Below are positions 20,385 through 31,955 of a DNA stretch of 64,000 bases, piece by piece (within the stretch, counting starts at the first letter, position 1; every line of letters starts with the position of its first letter). The stretch covers positions 220,416,624 through 220,480,623 of the forward strand of contig NC_053389.1 in assembly GCF_905171765.1 (NCBI RefSeq). Direction: 5' to 3'. Under the pieces are notes generated by a model. It did no database searches. It was given only the letters and a program-made list of their open reading frames with translations, and had not been told where the DNA came from. The stretch comes from Bufo bufo. Taxonomy: Eukaryota > Chordata > Amphibia > Anura > Bufonidae. Made by a program: the position numbers and the translations under genes.

Positions 20385-23365
20385 GGGCGCCGGGGCCTAA
20401 CCAGATGAAAGTGGCCGGTTAAACTAACGGGTGACATGAAGCCATAACCTCTGCCATGCTACCTCTGTCTTCTGTCTGGGTGCTGAGGCCTAAGTCAAAT
20501 AAAGCGGTCTTCTGCTGTGCTGGGGGATATGAAGCTAATCTCTGACCTCTCTCCTCTGTCTGGGTCCAAAGGCCTAAATCACTGAAAGAGGCCTTCTCCT
20601 GTGGTGTGTGATATGATGCCAGAATATGTGCTGTGGGGCCTCTCTCCTCTTCCTGGGTGCAGGGGTCAAATAAACTAAATTGTGGCCTACTCCTGTGGTG
20701 GTTGATATGATGCCTGATTCTCTGATGTGGAACCTCTCTCCTCTGTTTGGGTGAAGGGGTCAAAGTAACTAAATGGTGGCTTCTCCTGTGGTGGCTGATA
20801 TGATGCCAGAATATGTGCTGTGGTGCCTCTCTCCTCTTCCTGGGTGCAGGGGTCAAAGTAACTAAATGGTGGCTTCTCCTGTGGTGGCTGATATGATGCC
20901 AGAATATGTGCTGTGGGGCCTCTCTCCTCTTCCTGGGTGCAGGGGTCAAAGTAACTCAATGGTGGCTTCTCCTGTGGTGGCTGATATGATGCCAGAATAT
21001 GTGCTGTGGTGCCTCTCTCCTCTGTCTGGGTCCAAAGGCCTAAATCACTGAAAGAGGCCTTCTCCTGTGGTGTGTGATATGATGCCTGAATATGTGCTGT
21101 GGTGCCTCTCTCCTCTTCCTGGGTGCGGGGGTCAAAGTAACTCAATGGTGGCTTCTCCTGTGGTGGCTGATATGATGCCAGAATATGTGCTGTGGTGCCT
21201 CTCTCCTCTTCCTGGGTGCGGGGGTCAAAGTAACTCAATGGTGGCTTCTCCTGTGGTGGCTGATATGATGCCAGAATATGTGCTGTGGGGCCTCTCTCCT
21301 CTTCCTGGGTGCAGGGGTCAAAGTAACTCAATGGTGGCTTCTCCTGTGGTGGTTAGTATGATGCCAGAATATGTGCTGTGGGGCCTCTCTCCTCTTCCTG
21401 GGTGCAGGGGTCAAAGTAACTCAATGGTGGCTTCTCCTGTGGTGGCTGATATGATGCCAGAATATGTGCTGTGGTGCCTCTCTCCTCTTCCTGGGTGTGG
21501 GGGTCAAAGTAACTCAATGGTGGCTTCTCCTGTGGTGGCTGATATGATGCCAGAATATGTGCTGTGGGGCCTCTCTCCTCTTCCTGGGTGCAGGGGTCAA
21601 AGTAACTCAATGGTGGCTTCTCCTGTGGTGGTTAGTATGATGCCAGAATATGTGCTGTGGGGCCTCTCTCCTCTTCCTGGGTGCAGGGGTCAAAGTAACT
21701 CAATGGTGGCTTCTCCTGTGGTGGCTGATATGATGCCAGAATATGTGCTGTGGTGCCTCTCTCCTCTTCCTGGGTGCGGGGGTCAAAGTAACTCAATGGT
21801 GGCTTCTCCTGTGGTGGCTGATATGATGCCAGAATATGTGCTGTGGGGCCTCTCTCCTCTTCCTGGGTGCAGGGGTCAAAGTAACTCAATGGTGGCTTCT
21901 CCTGTGCTGATTGATATAAAGCTGATGGTTGTGCCATCTGACATGGTTGCCAGGGTCTGATTCAATGGGGGCCTACTCCTGTGGTGGGTGATCTAAATGC
22001 CTGATTCTCTGCTGTGAAACCTCTCTCCTCCGTCTGGGTGTAGGAGTCAAAGTCTTTCAAAGTCGCCTTCTCCTGTGCTGATTGATATGAAGCTGATGGT
22101 TGTGCCATCTGACATGGTTGCCGGGGTCCCATTAAATTGTGGCCTACTCCTGTGGTGGTTGATATGATGCCTGATTCTCTGATGTGGAACCTCTCTCCTC
22201 TGTTTGGGTGAAGGGGTCAAAGTAACTAAATGGTGGCTTCTCCTGTGGTGGCTGATATGATGCCAGAATATGTGCTGTGGGGCCTCTCTCCTCTTCCTGG
22301 GTGCAGGGGTCAAAGTAACTCAATGGTGGCTTCTCCTGTGGTGGCTGATATGATGCCAGAATATGTGCTGTGGTGCCTCTCTCCTCTTCCTGGGTGCGGG
22401 GGTCAAAGTAACTCAATGGTGGCTTCTCCTGTGGTGGCTGATATGATGCCAGAATATGTGCTGTGGTGCCTCTCTCCTCTTCCTGGGTGCGGGGGTCAAA
22501 GTAACTCAATGGTGGCTTCCCCTGTGGTGGCTGATATGATGCCGGAATATGTGCTGTGGTGCCTCTCTCCTCTTCCTGGGTGCAGGGGTCAAAGTAACTA
22601 AATGGTGGCTTCTCCTGTGGTGGTTGATATGATGCCTGATTCTCTGCTGTGAAACCTCTCTCCTCCATCTGGGTGTAGGGGTCAAAGTCTTTCAAAGTCG
22701 CCTTCTCCTGTGCTGATTGATATAAAGCTGATGGTTGTGCCATCTGACATGGTTGCCACGGTCTGATTCAATGGGGGCCTACTCCTGTGGTGGGTGATCT
22801 AAATGCCTGATTCTCTGCTGTGAAACCTCTCTCCTCCGTCTGGGTGTAGGGGTCAAAGTCTTTCAAAGTCGCCTTCTCCTGTGCTGATTGATATGAAGCT
22901 GATGGTTGTGCCATCTGACATGGTTGCCGGGGTCCCATTAAATTGGGGCCTACTCCTGTGGTGGGTGATCTAAATGCCTGATTCTCTGCTTTGAAACCTC
23001 TCTCCTCCGTCCGGGTGTAGGGGTCAAAGTCTGTCAAAGTCGCCTTCTCCTGTGCTGATTGATATAAAGCTTATGCTTGTGCCATCTGACATGGTTGCCG
23101 GGGTCTGATTCAATGGTGGCCTACTCCTGTGGTGGGTGATCTAAATGCCTGATTCTCTGCTGTGTAACCTCTCTCCTCCGTCTGGGTGTAGGGGTCAAAG
23201 TAACTAAATGGTGGCCTACTCCTGTGGTGGGTGATATGATGCCTGGTTCTCTGCTGTGGGACCTCTCTCCTTTGTCTGGGTGCTGTGGTCAAAATAATAG
23301 TAAGTGACCTTCTCCATTGGTGGGTGACTTGAAGCCTGATTCTGTGCTATGGGACCTCACTCCAA
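20385..23365. repeat. 93-bp tandem array downstream of the hAT transposase
   Basis: Units of 93 bp (for example ATATGTGCTG recurring at 20811 and 20904) carry CCTCTCTCCTCTTCCTGGGT and GGTGGCTTCTCCTGTGGTGG. About 20 units form a regular core at roughly 20600-22620; flanking units are more diverged. Since 93 is divisible by 3, long frames stay open on both strands by repetition. The diverged equivalent in the second hAT copy has a 141-bp unit. Confidence 0.9.
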
Positions 23366-23659
23366 TTAATATTGTTTAATTTTTATTTATTTTATGTTAA
23401 CTCATCATTTCCCTATCTACATTTGTTTGCAGGGGATTTAACTACATTTTGCTGCCTTTTGCAGCCCTCTAGCCCTTTCCGGGTGTGTTTTACAGCCTTT
23501 TTAGTGCCCAAAAGTTCGGGTCCCCATTGACTTCTATGGGGTTCGGGTTCGGGATGAAGTTCGGGTCGAGTTCGGATCCCGAACCCGAACATTTTTCGAA
23601 AGTTCGGCCGAACTCGTCGAACCCGAACATCCAGGTGTTCGCTCAACTCTAATTGTAAT

Positions 23660-24053
23660 AGTTTCAATAGAATTGGATTTTATCTTATATACATAATGGG
23701 TATTGCCTCTGCTCCTTGCGGGGAATTGTTTCTATAGGTTGTCAACTTACAAAAAGGCAGGAGGGTCCTGTGATGTTTAGAAGCAGTGTAGAAGCATTTC
23801 TTTTATCAAGCTTACAATCTCAGGTAGCTCTGACAAGCCCTAATTTACTGTGAACCGTCTTCTGAGTCTCTGCTACCAGGAATGGATCTTGCCTGACAAC
23901 AGCAAGTTAGGTGGAAGTGAAACAAGTGGCCATGACTTCATTGTTTTTTCAGGTGGATGCAGGCATATTTTTTTAGATGAAGTGATTAAGAAATTTACTA
24001 GTTACACCATTCTCTATTAAATGAAATGAAATTGTGTGACAGTACAGCGACTC
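23660..24053. other. No gene recognised
   Basis: Short unique-looking stretch after the hAT element; no coding or repeat signal identified. Confidence 0.5.
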
Positions 24054-24279
24054 TTTAAAGGGAATCTGTCACATAGAAAACGCATATTAAACGTCCAGCA
24101 TTACCTTACAGAAGCCTATAACTTGTTTCCAGAGTTCGTTTTGTCATTGGTGTCAGACGCACCTAATGACAAAAAGACTGTTATTCCCCTGCCTGCGTCA
24201 TGTAAATTAGGCTCTTGAAGTCAATGGGGCAGCGACTTTCTTTCCTGAGGTCAAGCTCGCTGCGCCCCCTTTCTCACCC
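24054..24279. mobile_element. Possible TTAA MITE fragment
   Basis: TTTAAAGGGAATCTGTCAC at 24054 resembles the end of a TTAA-flanked element like those at 3694 and 8049. No matching right end was found before the next MITE, so only a fragment is supported. Confidence 0.4.
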
Positions 24280-24282
24280 TAA

Positions 24283-24779
24283 GGCTACATTCACACGTCA
24301 GTATTTTTCTATAATCCGATTTTCTGTCCGTTTTTTGCGGATCCGTTGTTCCTGAAAATGTTTCCGTATGTCATCCGTATGTCATCCGTTTTTTGCGGAT
24401 CCGCAAAAAACGGAAACATGTATAAATTTCAATAAGCAAATAAAGTTGTTTGGATTTCTTTAAAAAAAAAATTAAAATTAAAATGTAATTTCCAGGAACG
24501 GATTCCGTATAAAACGGATGACATACGGAATGACATCCGTATGTCATCCGTTTTTTGCGGATCCATTGACTTTGTATTGTACCAGGATCCGATTTTTCAG
24601 GAAAAGAATAGGACATGTTTTATATTTAAACGGACATGCGGAACGGAACAACGGAAACGGACAGCACACATTGTGCTGTCCGTTTTTTTCCAGGACCCAT
24701 TGAAAATGAATGGGTCCAGATCTGGTCCAGAAAAAATTGAACAGATCAGGAAAGAAAAAACGGACGTGTGAATGGACCC
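24283..24779. mobile_element. Harbinger-type MITE
   Basis: TAA at 24280-24282 and 24780-24782 flank ends GGCTACATTCACACGTC and, inverted, GGGTCCATTCACACGTC. The interior has repeated GTATGTCATCCG and GCGGATCCG blocks in both orientations. No coding capacity. Confidence 0.85.
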
Positions 24780-24782
24780 TAA

Positions 24783-25790
24783 GCGTTTGATTGATATATG
24801 TTCAAATTCCTATCAAGTCCACCAGGAGGAGTGTGAAAATCCTCCTGAATCCAGGATTGGTTCTTTTTGACAAAAGTGATGTTTTGGACACTGGCAGAGG
24901 ACAACTTGGTCCATTTTGGTGTCACCATGCTCCCCGCAAGGAAGAATATAGAGAGCGTAGGTAGGTATACCTGAACCTGGGCATTGAATTGTGAGCTGTC
25001 AACTTGCCTACTGGACACTGCCTGGCATGGCACGTGAAAAAACTGCTCCAACATGTTGAGGAGACTGAAATAGCTGCTGCTGCTCATGGCGGTAGGAAGG
25101 GGGTGATTCTGTGGGGGGCAGAGAGTGGCCTCCCTTTCAGACACGCTGGCGGCAGCCATCTGCTCGCCGTAAGCTGTGGCAAGCTGTGTATACAGTGTTT
25201 CCAAGTAATAACATAATTTGATCTCCCTTTCTGCGAGAGGAAAACATTCTCCCAATTTGCCGTGGTAGCGATTGTCTAAAAGCATTACTATCCAGTAATC
25301 ATCCGACTGCTTGATGTCAACGATACGCCTGTCACTGGGTAAGCAAGCGAGTCTGCAGGTCGCCATTCTGGCCAGCATACCCCAGGAGCCAGTTCTTTTC
25401 ACCTCTGCCCCCCACTGAGACAATTGGGTGTCATGGCCGGTGTCACCGTCATCATCCTCTTTCTCCTCCAACTCTGACTCCTCTTCCTTCTCCTCCCCCA
25501 TGGGAGCTTCTCATTGTGGGTCTCCAATAGCTACAGGGCCACCTGTTGCATGAATGTCAGCGTCTTCAAAAATACATATGAGGGGGGTGAGAGACAACTG
25601 CTGCATGAATGGCATTAGCTGCCACTGCCCAACCTAGAAACAACACATGCTCCCCGCTGAGGCGGTCTGTTGCATAACCAAATCATTCATATGGACGCTC
25701 AAGCAAGTGCAATGTTGAATGTTCCAGCGAGTAGGACCTGGCCATATTCCTGGGGTGCTGTCTCTCCACTGCCGCAAAAAACATTGACCC
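24783..25790 (-). pseudogene. hAT transposase C-terminal relic
   Basis: On the minus strand a 240-codon frame ends with a hAT C-terminal dimerisation block: PTLSIFFLAGSMVT, then SVQNITFVKKNQSWI. Upstream, DDYWIVMLLDNRYHGKL matches the block that precedes it in hAT enzymes, and in another frame around 25722-25735 the TRWN motif survives. Acidic Glu/Asp runs occur near 25430-25500 as in the intact copy at 16895. The pieces are in different frames with stops between, and the N-terminal half is absent. It belongs to a different hAT lineage from the 16895 gene, judging by low similarity. Confidence 0.75.
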
Positions 25791-25963
25791 AGTGGGCCAT
25801 GAAAGACGTACTGTCCCTGCCCATAACAGCTGCTCTAGGTGTCCACCGAGGAGTGCAGCTTGAAGCTCAGTATGAATCAAAAGGAGTGGCCCGTATTGTC
25901 TGCCACGTGAGTGAACAAGCCTTTACTACAATGGTACTACAGCGACTGCACCACTGTGAAAAT

Positions 25964-25986
25964 GGGGGGGGGGGGGGGGGGGGGGG
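25964..25986. repeat. G homopolymer, 23 bases
   Basis: An uninterrupted run of G following AAAAT. Its exact length in an assembly should be treated with caution. Confidence 0.9.
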
Positions 25987-26585
25987 ATTTAAAGTATTTT
26001 CTTGCAGGTAGCTAGTTTTGAGGTCTGCAGTAAAGCAACTGGACTTCTGATAGCAGGCACAGCCACCCACAGCTCCTGTCTTCTCTTTCTCTGTTTGTCA
26101 GCTGCCCTGCTTGTCCCTATTCTACACAACAAAAGCACACAATTCTTCTATGGAATCCAAGCCTTTTCCTTCACTCTCCCTGGCAATAAGCTTGATTGAT
26201 TTCTGACTGTCCCTGATTGATTTCTGACTTTCCCTGATTCTCTAAGATCGTTTTCTTGGCAGACACTGTAACACCCAACCATCCTCATTCACAGCCCGGC
26301 ACAGAATGACCTTCTGTTTGTTCTGCCAGGGCACCTCATGGCCTTCTGCAGCACTGACTGGCTCATCCAGGCTGTTTGTCCCTGTGAGCTAGGAAGTTGG
26401 CTATCCCCACTAAAGACCACGCTCTCTCAGCTGCTTCGTGGCTTTATCTATGTCCTGAGGTGGTGTTTCTTTATGACCAGTACCTCACACCTCTACTTGC
26501 CAGCTGACTAAAACACAGGAGTAAAGTTAGATCTGTCTCAAGCAGCAGCTTATCCCCAACACACACTCACTTTATCTTTGCTCCC
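25987..26585. other. No gene recognised
   Basis: Non-repetitive by eye. A short direct repeat (TTGATTTCTGACTNTCCCTGA, about 20 bp) occurs twice at about 26196-26240. No other feature seen. Confidence 0.5.
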
Positions 26586-26588
26586 TTA

Positions 26589-27086
26589 GGCTACTTTCAC
26601 ACTTGCGTTCAGAGAAGATCCGTCTGGTGTCTGCACAGACGGATCCTCTCCTATAATGCAGACGTTTGGATCCGTTCAGAACGGATCCGTTTGCATTATA
26701 GTTTCGAAAAAATTCTAAGTCTGAAAGTTGTTCAGACGGATCCGTCCAGACTTTACATTGAAAGTCAATGGGGGACGGATCCGTTTGAAAATTGAGCCAT
26801 ATTGTGTCAACTTCAAACGGATCCGTCCCCATTGACTTACATTGTAAGTCTGGACGGATCCGTTTGCCTCCGCACGGCCAGGCGGACACCCGAACGCTGC
26901 AAGCAGTGTTCAGGTGTCCGCCTGCTGAGCGGAGCGGAGGCTGAACGCTGCCAGACTGATGCATTCTGAGCGGATCCGCATCCACTCAGAATGCATTGGT
27001 AGCTGGACGGATGCGTTCGGGGCCGCTTGTGAGACCCTTCAAACGGAGCTCACAAGCGGAGCCCCGACGCTAGTGTGAAAGTAGCC
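26589..27086. mobile_element. Harbinger-type MITE
   Basis: TTA at 26586-26588 and 27087-27089 flank ends GGCTACTTTCACACTTGCG and, inverted, GGCTACTTTCACACTAGCG. Multiple ACGGATCCGT blocks occur in the interior. The ends match the fragment at 46484. Confidence 0.9.
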
Positions 27087-27089
27087 TTA

Positions 27090-27411
27090 CTATCCACTCA
27101 AGGACTGCAGTGTACTGCTAGTTATCACCTCACATATATTTGCTCTCACTATATTTCAAGGACCTGCATACTTAGATCTAGTGACCAAAATGTCTTTGTG
27201 CAGCTAACATCATATTATCCAACAGCAATCACACAATTGGTTACTAGCCTGCAGCATAACCCCAGCGCGGTTTCCAACAAGCACATCTCAAGTCTGGGAC
27301 ATTTGGGAGGCCTGACCTGCTTCATAACATCAGTCTTCTGAGTTATGCTGGTTCAACATCTGTATAGAGAATGATCTGATCTAATGTGTTGTAGGAGATG
27401 AAATGTCAACA
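27090..27411. other. No gene recognised
   Basis: Short unique-looking stretch between two MITEs; no supported feature. Confidence 0.5.
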
Positions 27412-27748
27412 TTATACCTCATTCACACGTCAGTGTTCGGTCAGTGATTTCCAGCCAAACCCAGGTGCGGCTCTAAACACAGAACAGGTGTAGATTTTTC
27501 ACTTATATCATATGTCTGTGAAGGTTCCAATCCTGGTTTTGGCTCACAATTAGTGTTGATCGATCACCTTGCTCTGAAGAGGGTAGGGTGCCGGGTCCCA
27601 CTGAGGTCTATGCAGAAGATCACTGTACAGTGAGGGAATCCCCGAGTATGAGTCCACAGCTTAGGAGTCCCTGCTCTGACTCCATATATAACAATGTCCA
27701 TATATGGAGTCAGTGCTTGGGGACACCCAGTGTATTTCAATCTAATTG

Positions 27749-27834
27749 AACCTCTATTTCTGAAAAGTTTCTGCCAGGATTTGAACTCGCAACCTTCTAC
27801 ATAAGAGGCAAGGATTTTAACCACTCAGCTATAA
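27749..27834 (-). repeat. tRNA-like sequence, left pair, minus copy
   Basis: Read on the minus strand, an A-box-like TAGCTGAGTGGTTAA is followed about 30 nt later by a B-box-like GAGTTCAAATCC. This spacing and order match a tRNA or tRNA-derived SINE head. No 7-bp acceptor stem could be paired, so it is tRNA-derived rather than a gene. Confidence 0.7.
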
Positions 27835-27938
27835 AGCTGAATGATAAACTACGTCAGAAAAACCTCATAGTAGTTTGTCATGTAGTGAGTATTCCTATAC
27901 AGCAGAAGTATCATTTCATATTTCAGTGCAGATTACCA

Positions 27939-28032
27939 TGTAGCTATATAGCGTATTGGCTAAAGTTCTTGGCTCTAATGTAGAAGGTTGTGAGTTCAAA
28001 TCCTGGCAGAAACGTTTCAGAAATAGAGGCTA
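27939..28032 (+). repeat. tRNA-like sequence, left pair, plus copy
   Basis: The plus-strand partner of the copy at 27749-27834, separated by a spacer of about 104 bp. It carries TAGCGTATTGGCTAAAG and GTGAGTTCAAATCCTGG, then AGAAATAGAGGCT as in the other three copies. Confidence 0.7.
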
Positions 28033-28140
28033 AATAAAATTTATATATTTGATATTTTTATTAGTAATTGTAAATAATTTATGGCACAAAATAAATGTGT
28101 AATTACAAAAACAAAAAAAAAATATTATATATATATATAT

Positions 28141-29007
28141 AAGCGCTGGTAGACACAATCAAACAGCTAAACCTTATAGTTTGCACAGTGAGTAAAATGC
28201 CAATATGAACCAGTAAGGGGTTCATTTCTAAAGTCAGCTGGGCTAGAGTAAGTTTGTATTAATATTAATATAGGATCTTGACATAAAATCAGGTAGTGAG
28301 GGCAAACAAGAGAGTGAAGGGATAGGTATATTTACTGAATGAGTTGGGTATTGAACGGTAAAGGCAAGGGTTAAGAACAATTATAGTCATGCGGTCTGTA
28401 CCTTGTCTTCCATCCAAAATAATCCCCTGGTTGGTAATCTGATGCACCGCTCACTACTCGAAGGAGCCCGATAGACCCCGAAACGCGTAGGTAGCTTTTT
28501 TGTCCTACGGAGGCACCTGTACTCCCAACGGTGACGTCACCGCAAGCGGTTTCCCGGACAACACACTCACAAGCTCCCTCGTGCTGTGCGTGCTTCCGGC
28601 CGGGGCCGCGCTGCTGCTGGTAGGTGAGCAAGGAGGACGCCGCGACTTTAAAGAGACAGTACCAATATAAGAAGAACTCAGAACAGACAAGTAGTGAGCG
28701 GTGCATCAGATTACCAACCAGGGGATTACTTTGGATGGAAGACAAGGTACGGACCGCATGACTATAATTGTTCTTAACCCTTGCCTTTACCGTTCAATAC
28801 CCAACTCATTCAGTAAATATACCTATCCCTTCACTCTCTTGTTTGCCCTCACTACCTGATTTTATGTCAAGATCCTATATTAATATTAATACAAGCTTAC
28901 TCTAGCCCAGCTGACTTTAGAAATTAACCCCTTACTGGTTCATATTGGCATTTTACTCACTGTGCAAACTATAAGGATTAGCTGTTTGATTGTGTCTACC
29001 AGCGCTT
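28141..29007. mobile_element. Foldback element with 317-bp arms
   Basis: Arms 28141-28457 and 28691-29007 are almost identical inverted repeats starting AAGCGCTGGTAGACACAATC; only a handful of differences are visible. The 233-bp centre contains CCCCGAAACGCGTAGG and the palindrome GGTGACGTCACC-like CGGTGACGTCACCG. No ORF is supported. A TA microsatellite precedes the left arm (28126-28140). Confidence 0.9.
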
Positions 29008-29196
29008 ATGTCTTACATCACCCACGGGTGATATACTATTTATATACATTTATTCAAGGAGGACAACAGCTCCTTGCCAGACACTAAGCAGCGCAGCGGA
29101 ACCTTCCCTCATAGGTAGATTGACACATTCAAACAACAGGAGCGCAGGGGGGTCTTTCACTTTTACTTTACCCTAATATATATATATATATATATA

Positions 29197-30132
29197 CAGT
29201 ACAGACCAAAAGTTTGGACACACCTTCTCATTCAAAGAGTTTTCTTTATTTTCATGACTATGAAAATTGTAGATTCACACTGAAGGCATCAAAACTATGA
29301 ATTAACACATGTGGAATTATATACATAACAAACAAGTGTGAAACAACTGAAAATATGTAATATTCTAGGTTCTTCAAAGTAGCCACCTTTTGCTTTGATT
29401 ACTGCTTTGCACACTCTTGGCATTCTCTTGATGAGCTTCAAGAGGTAGTGCCCTGAAATGGTTTTCACTTCACAGGTGTGCCCTGTCAGGTTTAATAAGT
29501 GGGATTTCTTGCCTTATAAATGGGGTTGGGACCATCAGTTGCGTTGAGGAGAAGTCAGGTGGATACACAGCTGTTAGTCCTACTGAATAGACTGTTAGAA
29601 TTTGTATTATGGCAAGAAAAAAGCAGCTAAGTAAAGAAAAACGAGTGGCCATCATTACTTTAAGAAATGAAGGTCAGTCAGTCAGCCGAAAAACTGGGAA
29701 AACTTTGAAAGTAAGGGCTATTTGACCATGAAGGAGAGTGATGGGGTGCTGCGCCAGATGACCTGGCCTCCACAGTAACCGGACCTGAACCCAATCGAGA
29801 TGGTTTGGGGTGAGCTGGACCGCAGAGTGAAGGCAAAAGGGCCAACAAGTGCTAAGCATCTCTGGGAACTCCTTCAAGACTGTTGGAAGACCATTTCAGG
29901 GGACTACCTCTTGAAGCTCATCAAGAGAATGCCAAGAGTGTGCAAAGCAGTAATCAAAGCAAAAGGTGGCTTCTTTGAAGAACCTAAAATATTACATATT
30001 TTCAGTTGTTTCACACTTGTTTGTTATGTATATAATTCCACATGTGTTAATTCATAGTTTTGATGCCTTCATAGTCATGAAAATAAAGAAAACTCTTTGA
30101 ATGAGAAGGTGTGTCCAAACTTTTGGTCTGTA

Positions 30133-30135
<3 letters not shown>
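29197..30135 (+). mobile_element. Tc1/mariner element, internally deleted (copy 2)
   Basis: Ends CAGTACAGACCAAAAGTTTG at 29197 and its complement ending at 30135 are flanked by TA and sit in TA microsatellites. The inverted arms extend at least 170 bp (through the TTCATGACTATGAAAAT-type region and TAATATTC). The transposase inside lacks its middle. Confidence 0.92.
29609..30057 (+). pseudogene. Tc1 transposase with large internal deletion
   Basis: The N-terminus starts at ATG 29609 (MARKKQLSKEKRVAIITLRN), the start of a helix-turn-helix domain. After KTGKTLK the sequence jumps to the C-terminal part, where KESDGVLRQM, DLNPIEMVWGELDRR and LWELLQDCWK are readable. The third catalytic acid (the Glu in DLNPIE) survives, but a TAA replaces the Ser codon just before it, and both catalytic Asp residues are lost in the deletion. 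A full-length enzyme would be about 340 residues; fewer than half remain. It is a deleted, immobile-protein copy that could still be moved in trans because its ends are intact. Confidence 0.88.
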
Positions 30136-30173
<38 letters not shown>

Positions 30174-30306
30174 CATACTTTTGATCTATATGAATGCATA
30201 ATATGTGGGAAACTACTACTGATGCTTTTAGCCATAATATATTTACATATATTATAATATATTATATATTCTAAATATATAATAATATATGTAAATATAT
30301 TATGGC
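30136..30306. repeat. TA microsatellite and AT-rich palindrome
   Basis: TA dinucleotides fill 30136-30172. At about 30232-30306, GCCATAATATATTTACATAT is mirrored by its complement around ATATTCTAAATATA. Confidence 0.85.
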
Positions 30307-30732
30307 TATAAACATATATGTGTTAGGCAATTAATATTGTCATATTTGTGCGAGGGGAGGCGGGGCTAATCACGGGTAAAAGACAGCGGCGCATACCTTC
30401 TGCACGGTCAACGTCATTCCTGGGGTCGACGTCAGTCCTGAACTTCCGGGTTATTCAGCTCCAGATCAGCGTCTTGCGTGCAGAGACTGATTCACAGCGA
30501 CATCCAAAGTAAGACGGGGGCTGTTTTGTAGGACCCGCCGGGGTCTCCGACCGTACGGTGCGCGGCTGTGTACACATTCAGGGGAGGGCAGCGGGACGCA
30601 GCACCATGTACCTCGTGTCGGCGGAGGCGCTCGCAGACCAGCCGGCTGCTCACATCAGCGTAGTGCCGTGCGCTGTCGGTGGAGCCTGTGAGCGCCCTCT
30701 GCCGCACACAGCCATACTACTGCTCTGGCCGC

Positions 30733-30751
30733 GGGGGGGGGGGGGGGGGGG
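30733..30751. repeat. G homopolymer, 19 bases
   Basis: An uninterrupted G run within the GC-rich 5' region of the DIRS element. Confidence 0.85.
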
Positions 30752-31267
30752 TAAGGGCTCCTGGGGACACCTGACCGGGTCTTCCCCGGGGGAACGGCAC
30801 ACGACAGCCGGGGTTACAGTGGGGGAGAGGGCGGCAGTATGCAGCCACGGGCTCCTTGTGGTGGCGGGGGTGCTCGCATGCCTGCCGGCTACCTCGCATC
30901 AGCGTGCACTGTTGACGGTCGGCGTGGGGTGCGAGCTTCATGGCTCCCTGGCCTTTCCTATGTTCTATTGAATTGCCTTTCACCGTGGAGTGCAAAAAAA
31001 AAAAAGTTTACATTTTTTTATATTTTCAGTTACGTGTCACATTGTTGTGATGCAATAAGCCCTAAATAAGCGGGTCAGATTAAGGTAGGTATGTCAGTGC
31101 ACTGAATCTAGGGTATGCATAGCGGTCACTCATGCTCAACTACACCGTCACGCTCTGGGTACTGTGGGGGTATGACCAGATAGCGGTCCCAACTACCTCC
31201 AGGCCTATAGGCGGGGGGAAAGAAAAAAAAAAAAACTAAAAAAAACTATACACACAGATTTATACGA

Positions 31268-31640
31268 TGTCTGTCACGCCTACAGACTACGGTGAAAGCC
31301 CTGTCACGACTACAGGCGCATTATCGGCATGTCTGTCACGACCTCAGACTCAGAGATAAGTCCTGTCACGACTACAGGCATTCTATTAACACATCTGTCA
31401 CGTCCACAAACTCTGCATAAAGTCCTGTCACGACTACAGGCGCACCATCTGCTCATCTGTCACGTCTACAGTCCCGTTACCAAGTCCTGTCACGACTACA
31501 GGCGCACAAAATCACGGTATTACATTTGTACATCCAGTGCCATGCCCACAGGCGCAGCAAGGTCATGTCTGTCACGACTACAGACTCAACACCAAGTCCT
31601 GTCACGACTTCAGGCACAGACCAGGCAAGTCTGGTACGGA
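31268..31640. repeat. Imperfect CTGTCACGACTACAG repeats in the DIRS leader
   Basis: CTGTCACGNCTACAG-type motifs recur about a dozen times at 25-35 bp intervals, alternating TCTGTCACG and CCTGTCACGACTACAGGCGC forms. Each is itself a short inverted repeat (CTGT...ACAG). They lie upstream of the gag-like ORF. Confidence 0.8.
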
Positions 31641-31955
31641 CACGGCTAGACGACCACTACGGTCAGGTCATAGATCGATACCCAAGTCATATGTTAGGTA
31701 GCTAATCTACCATGCCAATAGATAACTAAGTTCCGTCTTGCCTACAGGCCTGGTCACGGCTAGACACACATAGGTGGCACAATCAGGCACGAAGCAGGTG
31801 ACGGTTGCACGGTAGGGGCCGCCATGGCAAAGTGTTCTAGTTGGTTTGGGGTCTACTGGTCGTCACGTCATGCTAGGTACATGGGCATATTTTTAGCGGG
31901 TCGCAGTTCGGGTTAGGAGGGTACTAATTGCTCTCATTTACTGGCCGGTAGGAAA

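Larger units (their letters stand above)
14151..23651 (+). mobile_element. Near-intact 9.5 kb hAT transposon with internal arrays
   Basis: The ends TAGTGTTGAGCGAAC and, inverted, TAGAGTTGAGCGAAC are flanked by a perfect 8-bp duplication ATTGTAAT (14143-14150 and 23652-23659). Order inside: subterminal GGTTCGGGTTCG blocks, a promoter-like region near 14300-14410, eight 229-bp repeats, an uninterrupted transposase gene, a long 93-bp repeat array, then subterminal CCCGAACCCGAAC blocks. A second, deleted family member lies at 34810-39001. The perfect duplication and open reading frame suggest a fairly recent insertion (inference). Confidence 0.92.

Noticed and set aside
20419..23292. Long minus- and plus-strand ORFs (up to about 300 codons) with 31-residue repeats
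   Set aside because: They coincide with the 93-bp tandem array; the unit length divisible by 3 keeps frames open on both strands. No start context or domain supports a protein.
27749..28032. Genuine tRNA genes
   Set aside because: A and B boxes are present but no complete cloverleaf with acceptor stem could be drawn; copies occur in mirrored pairs, as in a repeat.
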